Shown here one piece after another: positions 14,888-22,169 of a stretch of 23,653 nucleotides of DNA. Positions within the stretch are counted from its first letter, which is position 1; every line of letters begins with the position of its first letter. The notes beneath the pieces are model-generated. The model was given only the letters and a program-made list of their open reading frames with translations, was not told the origin of the DNA and did no database searches. The position numbers and the translations under genes are program-made. The DNA comes from JANYJJ01 sp038241115. GTDB lineage: Bacteria; Pseudomonadota; Gammaproteobacteria; Burkholderiales; Burkholderiaceae_C. Where the stretch lies: contig JBBRGA010000041.1 of assembly GCA_038241115.1 (NCBI GenBank), positions 1 through 23,653 on the forward strand, given 5' to 3'.

Positions 14888-15793
14888 TTATTGAGCGGCT
14901 GCGGCTTTGGGCTCCGGAAAATCAGCCGCTCTGGCCACCGCCTCGCCCGCCGCGAAGTCCTGGCGCAAATGCTCGAGCCTGGACATCGCACCCTCGAAGG
15001 CGTCGTTGCCCAGCAGCAGGTGGTGCGGCGGGTGGCCTGAAGCCACCGCAGCCACGATGGACTTGGCGGCGCGCACCGGATCGCCCGGTTGCTTGCCAGA
15101 GGCCGCACGCACGGCGGCGCGCACGCTGCCCGCAGTGTTCGCGTAGTCGTCGATCTGCTGCTTGCTCTCATTGGCAGATCGACCTGCCCAGTCGGTGCGA
15201 AAGCCGCTGGGCTCCACCACCATCACCTTGATGCCCAGCGCCTCGACCTCCATCCGCAGCGCGGCAGACAAGCCTTCCACCGCAAACTTGGACGCGTTGT
15301 AGTAGCCCATGGCCGGGAACCCGCGCAGCCCGGCCAGCGACGACAGGTTGACGATGCAGCCGGAACGACGTTTGCGCATGCCGGGCAGCACCGCCCAAAG
15401 CATGCGGCCGGTTCCGAACACGTTGACATCGAACATCTTGCGCACCTCGTCCTCTTCGCTTTCTTCCACCGCGGCGAAGTAGCCGATGCCGGCGTTGTTG
15501 ACCAGCACGTCGATGCGCCCGAAGCGCGCCTCGGCGGCTTTCACCGCAGCAGCGGCTTCATTGGCCAAGGTGACGTCGAGCTTGAGCACCAGCACTTGGT
15601 CGGTGGCGCCGTAGCTCTGCAGCTTGGACGGATCGCGCGCGGTGATGACGGTGCGGTAGCCGTGCTCGATGGCCTGTTTGGCCAGCTCGAGGCCAAAGCC
15701 GGTTGAGCAGCCAGTGATGAACCAGACGGGCGGCTGGGTTTGAAGAGATTTGCTCAGCGCCTGGTTGAGAGACTTGCTGATGGGTGTGTTCAT
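14888..15793 (-). CDS. Short-chain dehydrogenase/reductase (classical SDR)
   Basis: A 301-residue NAD(P)-dependent oxidoreductase with a single Rossmann domain. The nucleotide-binding motif is TGCSTGFG (27-34), then D73 in LDVT, NNAG (99-102), catalytic serines S151-S152, and Y165/K169 in YNASK. The family is clear. The extended C-terminus (about 240-301) resembles the SDR subgroup often annotated as oxidoreductase or short-chain dehydrogenase YbbO-like, but the substrate is unknown. The start at 15793 is supported by AAGGA on the minus strand at 15800-15804, six bases away. About 22 hydrophilic residues precede the first beta strand, including a repeated SKSL, so a shorter form is possible. 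It is divergent from the transaldolase gene across 214 bp in which I see no convincing promoter. It stands alone on its strand. Confidence 0.92.
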   Translation of the reverse strand: MNTPISKSLNQALSKSLQTQPPVWFITGCSTGFGLELAKQAIEHGYRTVITARDPSKLQSYGATDQVLVLKLDVTLANEAAAAVKAAEARFGRIDVLVNNAGIGYFAAVEESEEDEVRKMFDVNVFGTGRMLWAVLPGMRKRRSGCIVNLSSLAGLRGFPAMGYYNASKFAVEGLSAALRMEVEALGIKVMVVEPSGFRTDWAGRSANESKQQIDDYANTAGSVRAAVRAASGKQPGDPVRAAKSIVAAVASGHPPHHLLLGNDAFEGAMSRLEHLRQDFAAGEAVARAADFPEPKAAAAQ

Positions 15794-16007
15794 TGCAATT
15801 CCTTGGTATCGGACTCAGGACAGAGGAATCTTGATGCTCGCGCTCTCTCTGGTCTGTTCGATGGCGTACCGAGCGGCACAAAACGCTCAACTTTCGTTCG
15901 GCCGTTGACCGTTTGTCGTCAGATGTCAGGCCGTGCGTGCTCTAGCGCACCGACGGCGCTGCCTGCAGACCGCTAACTTTGGCGTCACCTCAAGCAGCGG
16001 GCGTCAC

Positions 16008-17090
16008 ATGAACAACAACCTCAAGAAGCTCCACGACAATGGCCAAAGCCTTTGGCTGGACAACATCAGCCGCGAGTTGCTGAGCAGCGGCACGTTGGCG
16101 CGTTACATCTCCGAGTGCTCGATCACCGGGCTGACGTCGAATCCGACGATCTTCGAGCAGGCGTTCCAACACGGCAATTGCTACGACGACGACATCGGCG
16201 CATTGGCGCTGCGCGGCGAGCCGCCTGAAGAAATATTTTTCAACTTGGCGCTGCAAGACCTGACGGCAGCAGCCGACCTGTTCCGCCCCATTTTTGACGC
16301 CAGCGACGGCGTCGACGGCTGGGTGTCGCTGGAGGTGTCGCCGCTGCTGGCCGACAACGCCGCGCACACCATTCGGGCTGCTGCGGCCTTGTTTGACCGG
16401 GCCGATCGGCGGAACCTGTTCATCAAGATTCCGGGCACACCGGCCGGCGTCGAGGCGATTGAAGAATCGATTTTCAACGGTGTACCGGTGAACGTGACTC
16501 TGCTTTTTTCACGCGAGCACTACGTCGCCGCGGCGCACGCCTACATGCGCGGCATCGAACGCCGGCTGGAGGCGGGGCTCGATCCCAAGGTGGCGTCGGT
16601 TGCGTCGATGTTCGTCAGCCGCTGGGATGTGGCGGTGAAGCAGGAAATCGCGCCAGCCTTGCAAAACCGCTTGGGCGTGGCCATCGCCATGCTCACCTAC
16701 AAAGCCTGGCGCGAGCTGCTGGCCAGCAAGCGCTGGCAGCAACTGGCCCGTGCGGGTGCGCAGCCCCAGCGACTGCTGTGGGCCAGCACTGGCACCAAAG
16801 ACCCACAGGCGCGCGACACGCTCTACGTCGAGGCCTTGGCGGCCCCCGACACCATCAACACCCTCCCTGAGAAAACCTTGGCCGCTTACGCGGTGCACGG
16901 CCAGTTGGGTGAGGCGCTGCCGTTCGACGGTGGTCACGCTGACGCGGTGCTCGAAGAGTTCAGACGCGAAGGCGTGGACGACGAGGCGCTGGCCGCGCAG
17001 CTGCAACGCGACGGCGCCGACGCCTTTGCGAAGTCGTGGCATGCGTTGCTGCTGCGGCTGTCGCACAAGACCGATCAGCTCATGGCATAG
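16008..17090 (+). CDS. tal: Transaldolase
   Basis: A 360-residue cytoplasmic enzyme of the non-oxidative pentose phosphate pathway. It moves a dihydroxyacetone unit from sedoheptulose 7-phosphate to glyceraldehyde 3-phosphate. It is of the longer transaldolase type also found in actinobacteria and cyanobacteria. Visible motifs are SLWLDNISRELL near the N-terminus, SITGLTSNPTIFEQAF (38-53, the conserved TSNPTIF), VSLEVSP (106-112), and Schiff-base lysine K140 in NLFIKIPGTPAG. Later come NVTLLFS, SMFVSRWD and LLWASTGTKDP. The frame is open back to 15933, but ATG 16008 matches the family N-terminus and the 25 extra residues look non-coding. The Shine-Dalgarno is weak. No other pentose phosphate gene lies next to it. 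Confidence 0.95.
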   Translation: MNNNLKKLHDNGQSLWLDNISRELLSSGTLARYISECSITGLTSNPTIFEQAFQHGNCYDDDIGALALRGEPPEEIFFNLALQDLTAAADLFRPIFDASDGVDGWVSLEVSPLLADNAAHTIRAAAALFDRADRRNLFIKIPGTPAGVEAIEESIFNGVPVNVTLLFSREHYVAAAHAYMRGIERRLEAGLDPKVASVASMFVSRWDVAVKQEIAPALQNRLGVAIAMLTYKAWRELLASKRWQQLARAGAQPQRLLWASTGTKDPQARDTLYVEALAAPDTINTLPEKTLAAYAVHGQLGEALPFDGGHADAVLEEFRREGVDDEALAAQLQRDGADAFAKSWHALLLRLSHKTDQLMA

Positions 17091-17119
17091 CGGCTCGGGC
17101 AGGCAACGCAGGCATCAAG

Positions 17120-17140
17120 CATCTGGCATCTGGCATCTGG
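17120..17140. repeat. 7-bp tandem repeat, three copies
   Basis: catctgg occurs three times in succession in the 178-bp gap between the transaldolase and PhaB-like genes. About 65 bp further on, at 17206-17215, is a perfect 10-bp palindrome cgcatatgcg, a possible but unproven operator for the next gene. No convincing sigma-70 promoter was recognised here. Confidence 0.6.
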
Positions 17141-17268
17141 CAGCAGTGGGAAACGAACGCGCATAAAAACTGCCGGACTTACCCTAGGGAAGCACGTTGC
17201 GCTGGCGCATATGCGAACAAAATACGTGAGTCGCAACCCTTGCTCAACCATCCAAATTGGAGAAAAAA

Positions 17269-18027
17269 ATGCCTCAAACAAGAATCAAGAATCGCGTGGT
17301 GCTGGTCACAGGCGGCATGGGCGGTTTGGGTGAAACCATTTCCACCAAGATGGCCGATGAAGGCTACAAAGTGGCGGTGACGTATTCACCCGGCAACACC
17401 AAACACGCCGAGTGGCTGGCCAACATGAAGGACCAGGGTTACAACATGCTGGCCGTGCCCTGCGATGTGGCAGACATTGCGTCGTGCGAAACCGCAGTGG
17501 CCAGCGTGGCAGCGCAGTTGGGTTCGGTAGACATTCTGGTGAACAACGCCGGCATCACCCGCGACATGACGTTCAAGAAAATGGACAAAGTCAATTGGGA
17601 CGCGGTGATGCGCACCAACCTGGACAGCCTGTTCAACATGACAAAACAAGTCGCAGACGGCATGGTCGACCGCGGTTGGGGCCGCATCATCAACGTGTCG
17701 TCGGTCAACGGATCGAAGGGCGCGTTCGGCCAAACCAATTACTCGGCGGCCAAGGCCGGCGTGCACGGTTTCAGCAAGGCGCTGGCATTGGAAGTGGCGA
17801 AAAAGGGCGTCACGGTGAACATCATTTCGCCGGGCTACATCGGCACCAAAATGGTCACTGCCATTCCGGAGGACATCTTGAACACCGAGATCATTCCGCA
17901 AATTCCGGTGGGTCGTTTGGGCAAGCCAGAAGAAGTGGCCGGCCTGATCATTTATCTGGCGTCCGAAGAGGCTGCCTTCTTGACGGGCGCCAATATCGCG
18001 ATCAACGGCGGCCAGCACATGCAGTGA
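17269..18027 (+). CDS. phaB: Acetoacetyl-CoA reductase (PhaB family)
   Basis: A 252-residue cytoplasmic SDR predicted to reduce acetoacetyl-CoA to (R)-3-hydroxybutyryl-CoA with NADPH for polyhydroxybutyrate synthesis. The cofactor motif is TGGMGGLG (14-21), then NNAGITRDMTFKKM (92-105), the catalytic serine pair at 144-145 in NVSSVNGSKGAFGQTNYS, and Y158/K162. The segments GMVDRGWGRIINVSSVNG and GQTNYSAAKAGVHGFSKALA closely resemble the Cupriavidus PhaB I know, as does the ending NGGQHM. A FabG-type 3-oxoacyl-ACP reductase is the main alternative. The start is clear: GGAG at 17259-17262 and six bases to ATG. No phaC or phaA lies beside it in this window, so its PHB role rests on sequence alone. 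It ends 31 bases before the convergent queG. Confidence 0.85.
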   Translation: MPQTRIKNRVVLVTGGMGGLGETISTKMADEGYKVAVTYSPGNTKHAEWLANMKDQGYNMLAVPCDVADIASCETAVASVAAQLGSVDILVNNAGITRDMTFKKMDKVNWDAVMRTNLDSLFNMTKQVADGMVDRGWGRIINVSSVNGSKGAFGQTNYSAAKAGVHGFSKALALEVAKKGVTVNIISPGYIGTKMVTAIPEDILNTEIIPQIPVGRLGKPEEVAGLIIYLASEEAAFLTGANIAINGGQHMQ

Positions 18028-18036
18028 GTTTTGACA

Positions 18037-18077
18037 GGCGCGCCCTGCCCGCTGGTTTTCAACGGGGCGCGCGCGCC
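18037..18077. terminator. GC-rich hairpin between convergent phaB-like and queG genes
   Basis: cgcgccc (18039-18045) can pair with gggcgcg (18065-18071), with a loop containing ttttc. The right arm falls within the last codons of queG. A shared hairpin terminator in a 31-bp convergent gap is plausible, but no T-tract follows directly on either strand. Confidence 0.3.
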
Positions 18078-19192
18078 AAGGCCCAGGTGATGTGCTCTGC
18101 CACCAGCGCTGTCGCATCCCCCAAAGACTCTTGCAACGCCGTCCTGATGACGGCGTTTTCATTGGCGCGCAGCGCATTGCCCATGGCCACGGCCAGATTG
18201 CGGCGCCAGCGTTCGAAGCCGATGCGGCGTATGGCGCTGCCCTCGGTGCGGCGCAAAAATTCAGCTTCGTCCCAACGCCACAGTGTGATCAGCGTCACAT
18301 CGGTCACGGCTTCTCGAGCGTCGAAGTCAGGCAGCGTGCTGAGCGCGGCGTATTTGTTCCAGGGGCAGGTCAGCTGGCAATCGTCGCAGCCGTAAATGCG
18401 GTTGCCCATCAGCGGGCGCAACTCCTCCGCAATGGGGCCAGCGTGCTCGATGGTCAGGTAGGAAATACAGCGCCGCGCATCCAGTTCATACGGCGCCACG
18501 ATGGCCTGCGTGGGGCACACCGTGATGCAGGCGGTGCAACTGCCACAGTTGTCTTCGATCACCGGCAAGAAATTTTGAACCACTGTCGTGATGGGCAGCG
18601 CCAGATCGATGTAGATCTCACCCAAAAAAAACATCGAGCCGGCGTCGCGGTGCAGGGCCAGCGTGTGCTTGCCGCGCCACGCAATGCCGCTTTTGGTGGC
18701 CAGCGCCACCTCCATCACTGGCGCGGAATCGGTGAATACGCGGTGCCCCAAAGGGCCGACTTCGGCGGCCAACAGGTCGGCCAGTTTTTGCAGACGCGCA
18801 CGCAGCACCTTGTGATAGTCGCGGCCGCGTGCGTACACAGAAATGGTGGCGGCTTGCGGGCTGGCAATGCGCTGCCACTCGCGGTCTTGCCAGCCCGGCC
18901 GCGTGTCTGATGGCAGGTAATTCATGCGCGCCGTGATGACCCGCACCGTGCCGGGCACCAGTTCGGCGGGCCGTGTGCGCTTGCTGCCGTGCGCCTGCAT
19001 GTAGTGCATGCTGCCGTGGAAGCCGCGCGCAAGCCAGTTTTGTAAACCCACTTCGGCGTCGGTCAAATCAAGGTCGGACACACCTATCTGTGAAAATCCA
19101 AGGTCTGCCGCCCAAGCTTGCAATTTGCTGAGCAAGGGCTGCGGCTCCGGCTCCGATTTATTCAGGCCTTCAATTTCCACAGGTGGCTGCAT
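18059..19192 (-). CDS. queG: Epoxyqueuosine reductase
   Basis: Cytoplasmic cobalamin- and iron-sulfur-dependent enzyme that reduces epoxyqueuosine to queuosine in tRNA (wobble position 34), the last step of queuosine synthesis. The 377 residues match the family length. D155 in VFTDSAPVME is the expected catalytic acid. Two 4Fe-4S clusters are supplied by CGSCTACITVCP (C216, C219, C222, C226), C242, and CDDCQLTCPW (C269, C272, C276). YARGRDYHKVLRARL is another family signature. The C-terminus has HEAT-like sequence (WRRNLAVAMGNAL). It is read divergently from tsaE, and its ATG directly abuts the proposed tsaE TTG, so each promoter must lie inside the other gene. No Shine-Dalgarno is seen upstream of the ATG. 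Confidence 0.97.
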   Translation of the reverse strand: MQPPVEIEGLNKSEPEPQPLLSKLQAWAADLGFSQIGVSDLDLTDAEVGLQNWLARGFHGSMHYMQAHGSKRTRPAELVPGTVRVITARMNYLPSDTRPGWQDREWQRIASPQAATISVYARGRDYHKVLRARLQKLADLLAAEVGPLGHRVFTDSAPVMEVALATKSGIAWRGKHTLALHRDAGSMFFLGEIYIDLALPITTVVQNFLPVIEDNCGSCTACITVCPTQAIVAPYELDARRCISYLTIEHAGPIAEELRPLMGNRIYGCDDCQLTCPWNKYAALSTLPDFDAREAVTDVTLITLWRWDEAEFLRRTEGSAIRRIGFERWRRNLAVAMGNALRANENAVIRTALQESLGDATALVAEHITWALARAPR

Positions 19193-19669
19193 TTGCCGAT
19201 TCTAGAAACCCGCACCGTGAGTTGGCCTGACGAAGCGCACTGCGCAGCCTCGGCGCAGGCTTTGGCGCTTGCTTTGAAGGCCAGCCCCGGCCTGCGCCAG
19301 GCCTGCATTGAACTGCACGGCACTTTGGGCGCGGGCAAAACCACTTTTGTGCGCCACCTGCTGGGCGCTTTGGGAGTGACGGGCCGCGTGAAAAGCCCCA
19401 CTTACACGATCATGGAGCCTTACGAAGTGATGGACTTTTCAGTCTGGCACTTTGACTTTTACCGCTTCGACGACCCGCAAGAATTTGAAGACGCAGGCTT
19501 TCGCGAAGTGTTTGCCAGCGCCGGTTTGAAGCTTGTCGAGTGGCCGGAAAAAGCGGCCGGCTTGTTGCCTGAAGCCGACGTGGTGGTCGCGATTGATTTC
19601 ACCCCCGACGATCAGCGGCGCGTGCGCTTTACCGCGCAAACTCCGCTGGGCCTCAGCCTCTTGCCATGA
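19193..19669 (+). CDS. tsaE: tRNA threonylcarbamoyladenosine biosynthesis ATPase TsaE
   Basis: ATPase partner of TsaB/TsaD in making the t6A modification at position 37 of ANN-decoding tRNAs; cytoplasmic. The P-loop GTLGAGKTT is at 43-51, followed by the family segments KSPTYTIMEPYE, HFDFYRFDDPQEFEDAGF and VEWPEKA. The open frame extends upstream to 19118, but that part is antisense to the start of queG and looks non-coding. I choose TTG at 19193 (158 residues, the usual size) because AGGTGG lies at 19181-19186, six bases upstream. GTG at 19217 is the alternative. The stop overlaps a tandemly duplicated 14-bp sequence at the junction with amiC, 10 bases from the amiC start, so coupled expression is likely. 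Confidence 0.94.
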   Translation: MPILETRTVSWPDEAHCAASAQALALALKASPGLRQACIELHGTLGAGKTTFVRHLLGALGVTGRVKSPTYTIMEPYEVMDFSVWHFDFYRFDDPQEFEDAGFREVFASAGLKLVEWPEKAAGLLPEADVVVAIDFTPDDQRRVRFTAQTPLGLSLLP

Positions 19670-19688
19670 ACTTGTTGCCATGAACCTC
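19661..19688 (+). repeat. 14-bp tandem duplication at the tsaE / amiC junction
   Basis: ttgccatgaacttg (19661-19674) is followed at once by ttgccatgaacctc (19675-19688), 12 of 14 identical. Each copy contains ATGA. The first ATGA overlaps the tsaE stop; the second holds the amiC start. Confidence 0.85.
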
Positions 19689-21071
19689 CTGCAATCACGC
19701 AGCCGCCGCCTGGCCTTGAAGCAAATCGGTTCTGTGGCCTTGCTGCTGGGCGCGGCCGATCTGGCCTGGGGCGCCAGCATCGTGGCAGTGCGCTTGTGGC
19801 CCGCCGCCGACTACACGCGCGTCACCCTGGAAAGCGACACCGCCCTGGCCGCCAGGCACTTCATCGCCGACAACCCGCCGCGCCTGGTGATCGACATCGA
19901 CGGCCTGGAGCTGAGCGCGGCCCTTCGCGAACTGGTGGGCAAGGTGCGCAGCGACGACCCCTACATCGGCGGCCTGCGGGTGGGCCAATTTCAGCCTCGC
20001 GTGGTGCGCATCGTCATCGACCTGAAGCAAGCCGTGAAACCGCAATTGTTTGCGTTGACACCGGTGGCGGCTTATCAACACCGCCTGGTGTTTGACCTTT
20101 ACCCCACCGAAGAACGCGACCCGCTGCTGGCCCTGATACGCGAACGCGAAACGGCGCAACAAGCCGCCAAGGCCGTCGAAGATGCGCTGGGCGACTTTAT
20201 CGGCAAGATCAAGCCGCAAAGCCCTTCAGCGTCGTCTGCGGCGCCGGCAACCGCAACCGCTGCCGCACCGGCATCTCCGGTCTCTCCGGCCGCCCCAACA
20301 ATCGCCACCGCGCCTTCCGCAGCCTCTCCCCCGCCGTCTGCCAAGCCCAAGCCCAGCGGCGTGGACCGCCTCATCGTGGTGGCCATCGACCCCGGCCACG
20401 GCGGCGAAGACCCCGGCGCCATTGGCCCGACCGGCCTGCGCGAAAAAGACGTGGTGCTGCAAGTGGCGCTGCAGCTTCGTGACCGCCTGAACGCCCTGCC
20501 CGGCATGCGCGCCATGCTCACCCGCGACGCCGATTTTTTTGTGCCCTTGCAAGACCGCGTGCGCAAGGCGCGGCGCGTGCAGGCCGACCTTTTTGTGTCG
20601 ATTCACGCCGACGCTTTCATGACACCCACGGCGCGCGGCGCGTCGGTGTTTGCGCTCAGCCAAAACGGTGCCAGCAGCAGCGCAGCACGCTGGATGGCCA
20701 GCAAGGAAAACGCCGCCGATTTGGTGGGCGGCGTGAATTTGGCCAAAGACCCGCTGCTGGCCAGCGCCCTGCTCGACATGAGCACCACCGCGCAGATCAA
20801 AGACAGCCTGCGTCTGGGCGGCGAGGTGCTGGGTCAAATTGGGCAAATTGGCAAGTTGCACAAAGGCAGCGTGGAGCAGGCTGGTTTTGCGGTGCTGAAA
20901 GCGCCCGACGTGCCGTCCATCTTGGTGGAAACCGCTTTCATTTCCAACCCCGAAGAAGAAGCCAAACTGCGCAGCACCGTGTACCAAGAAAAGTTGGTCG
21001 AGGCACTGAGCTCGGGCATACAGCGCTACTTTGCCAAGAACCCGCCGCTGGCACGCAGCCGGCCTTTGTGA
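19680..21071 (+). CDS. amiC: N-acetylmuramoyl-L-alanine amidase, AmiC type
   Basis: Periplasmic zinc amidase that cuts between N-acetylmuramic acid and the stem peptide to separate daughter cells; 463 residues. The N-terminus SRRLALKQIGSVALLLGAA resembles a twin-arginine signal, as in E. coli AmiC. The AMIN septal-targeting domain is at about 33-140. A long Ala/Pro/Ser linker (180-228) leads to the amidase_3 domain (230-452). Zinc ligands are H240 in IDPGHGGEDPGA, E255 in LREKDV and H309 in SIHADAF. The catalytic E417 is in ILVETAFISNPEEE. The frame is open upstream to 19533 but overlaps tsaE there. ATG 19680 directly precedes the signal peptide, although its Shine-Dalgarno is poor. Co-expression with tsaE is likely. 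Activation by a NlpD-type protein is family knowledge, not seen here. Confidence 0.96.
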   Translation: MNLLQSRSRRLALKQIGSVALLLGAADLAWGASIVAVRLWPAADYTRVTLESDTALAARHFIADNPPRLVIDIDGLELSAALRELVGKVRSDDPYIGGLRVGQFQPRVVRIVIDLKQAVKPQLFALTPVAAYQHRLVFDLYPTEERDPLLALIRERETAQQAAKAVEDALGDFIGKIKPQSPSASSAAPATATAAAPASPVSPAAPTIATAPSAASPPPSAKPKPSGVDRLIVVAIDPGHGGEDPGAIGPTGLREKDVVLQVALQLRDRLNALPGMRAMLTRDADFFVPLQDRVRKARRVQADLFVSIHADAFMTPTARGASVFALSQNGASSSAARWMASKENAADLVGGVNLAKDPLLASALLDMSTTAQIKDSLRLGGEVLGQIGQIGKLHKGSVEQAGFAVLKAPDVPSILVETAFISNPEEEAKLRSTVYQEKLVEALSSGIQRYFAKNPPLARSRPL

Positions 21072-21110
21072 CGCCGCGCAAACCCGATGCGAGCAGCCAC
21101 ATGAAAAACA

Positions 21111-21157
21111 CAGTGACTTCCACCTAAGCCAAACGGTGGACGTCTGCTGCGTCACTG
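21111..21157. other. Interrupted inverted repeat downstream of amiC
   Basis: cagtgac (21111-21117) pairs with gtcactg (21151-21157), and inside it ccacc (21120-21124) pairs with ggtgg (21135-21139). Internal loops are asymmetric and no T-run follows. It lies in the 138-bp gap between amiC and the next hydrolase gene and could be a weak terminator or an RNA structure in the leader. Confidence 0.3.
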
Positions 21158-21209
21158 CGGCCGGCTCATGGCCTGTCGCGCATCCCCCTACAACGCCTGC
21201 GAGTTGCCC

Positions 21210-22169
21210 ATGCTGCACCCTCAAACCCAAGCCCTCTTGACCGCCATGGAGCAAAGCGGTCAGCCGCCCATGCACACGCTCAGCCCGACCGAGGCACGCC
21301 GCGTTTACCGAGACCGGCGCTTCACGGTGCAACCCGAGCCGCCCGCAGTGGCCGAGGTGTCAGACCTGCGCGCGCCCGGCCCGCTGGGCCCGGTGTCACT
21401 GCGCATGTACAGCCCGCTTGTCGCACACCGGCCCGCCCCAGCGCTGCTGCGGGAAAACCTGCTGCCGGTGCTGGTGTTTTTCCACGGCGGCGGCTGGGTC
21501 ATTGGCGACCTCGACACCCACGACACGCTGTGCCGTGAACTGGCCAATGCGTCGGGCTGCGCAGTGATTGCGGTCGACTACCGCCTGGCACCAGAACATC
21601 CCTTCCCGGCGGGGTTTGAAGACTGTGTGGCCGCCACTGAATGGGTGCGCCAAAACGCTCGGTCTTTGGGCCTGGACGGCATGCGCATGGCGGTGGGCGG
21701 CGACAGCGCCGGCGGCAACTTGGCCGCCGCGGTGGCCATTGCGCAACGTGATGTGGGCATGCCGCTGGCATTTCAATTGTTGATTTACCCGGTCACCGAC
21801 CAAAACGGCGGAACGCCCTCGCATGTGACCAACGGCCAAGGTTATTTGCTCACCAACGACACCATGAAGTACTACCGCGACCACTACGTCAGCGACCCGA
21901 CCGATCACCTCGACTGGCGTGCTTCACCCACCCTTTGCCCCGATCTGCGCGAGCTGCCGTCGGCCTTTGTGTTGACCGCCGGCTACGACCCCTTGCGCGA
22001 CGAAGGCCTGTACTACGCGCAGCGCTTGTCAGACTCTGGCTGCGCGGCCACCTACGTTTGTTTCGAGCGCCAGATTCACGGCTTTGTCTTGATGGGCAAG
22101 ATCATTGACGAAGCCAATACGGCTGTGGCTTTTTGCGCAGAAGCGCTGCGCCGCGGATTGGCCGCGTGA
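21210..22169 (+). CDS. Alpha/beta hydrolase, hormone-sensitive-lipase (HSL/GDXG) family esterase
   Basis: A 319-residue cytoplasmic carboxylesterase or lipase. The oxyanion-hole motif HGGGW is at 92-96, and YRLAPEHPFPAGFED (124-138) is a family signature. The nucleophile S166 is in GGDSAGGN, the acid D260 in AGYDPLRDEG, and the base H290 in QIHGF, so the triad is complete. The frame is open upstream to 21168, but ATG 21210 gives the usual N-terminus (MLHPQTQALL) for this family. No signal peptide is present. The natural ester is unknown. The stop shares one base with the ATG of a second, unrelated hydrolase (TGATG), implying coupled translation. The gene starts 138 bp after amiC, and any promoter should lie in that gap. 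Confidence 0.93.
   Translation: MLHPQTQALLTAMEQSGQPPMHTLSPTEARRVYRDRRFTVQPEPPAVAEVSDLRAPGPLGPVSLRMYSPLVAHRPAPALLRENLLPVLVFFHGGGWVIGDLDTHDTLCRELANASGCAVIAVDYRLAPEHPFPAGFEDCVAATEWVRQNARSLGLDGMRMAVGGDSAGGNLAAAVAIAQRDVGMPLAFQLLIYPVTDQNGGTPSHVTNGQGYLLTNDTMKYYRDHYVSDPTDHLDWRASPTLCPDLRELPSAFVLTAGYDPLRDEGLYYAQRLSDSGCAATYVCFERQIHGFVLMGKIIDEANTAVAFCAEALRRGLAA

Noticed and set aside
15933..16007. Upstream extension of the transaldolase frame by 25 codons.
   Set aside because: The added residues do not resemble a transaldolase N-terminus or a targeting signal, and ATG 16008 gives the expected start.
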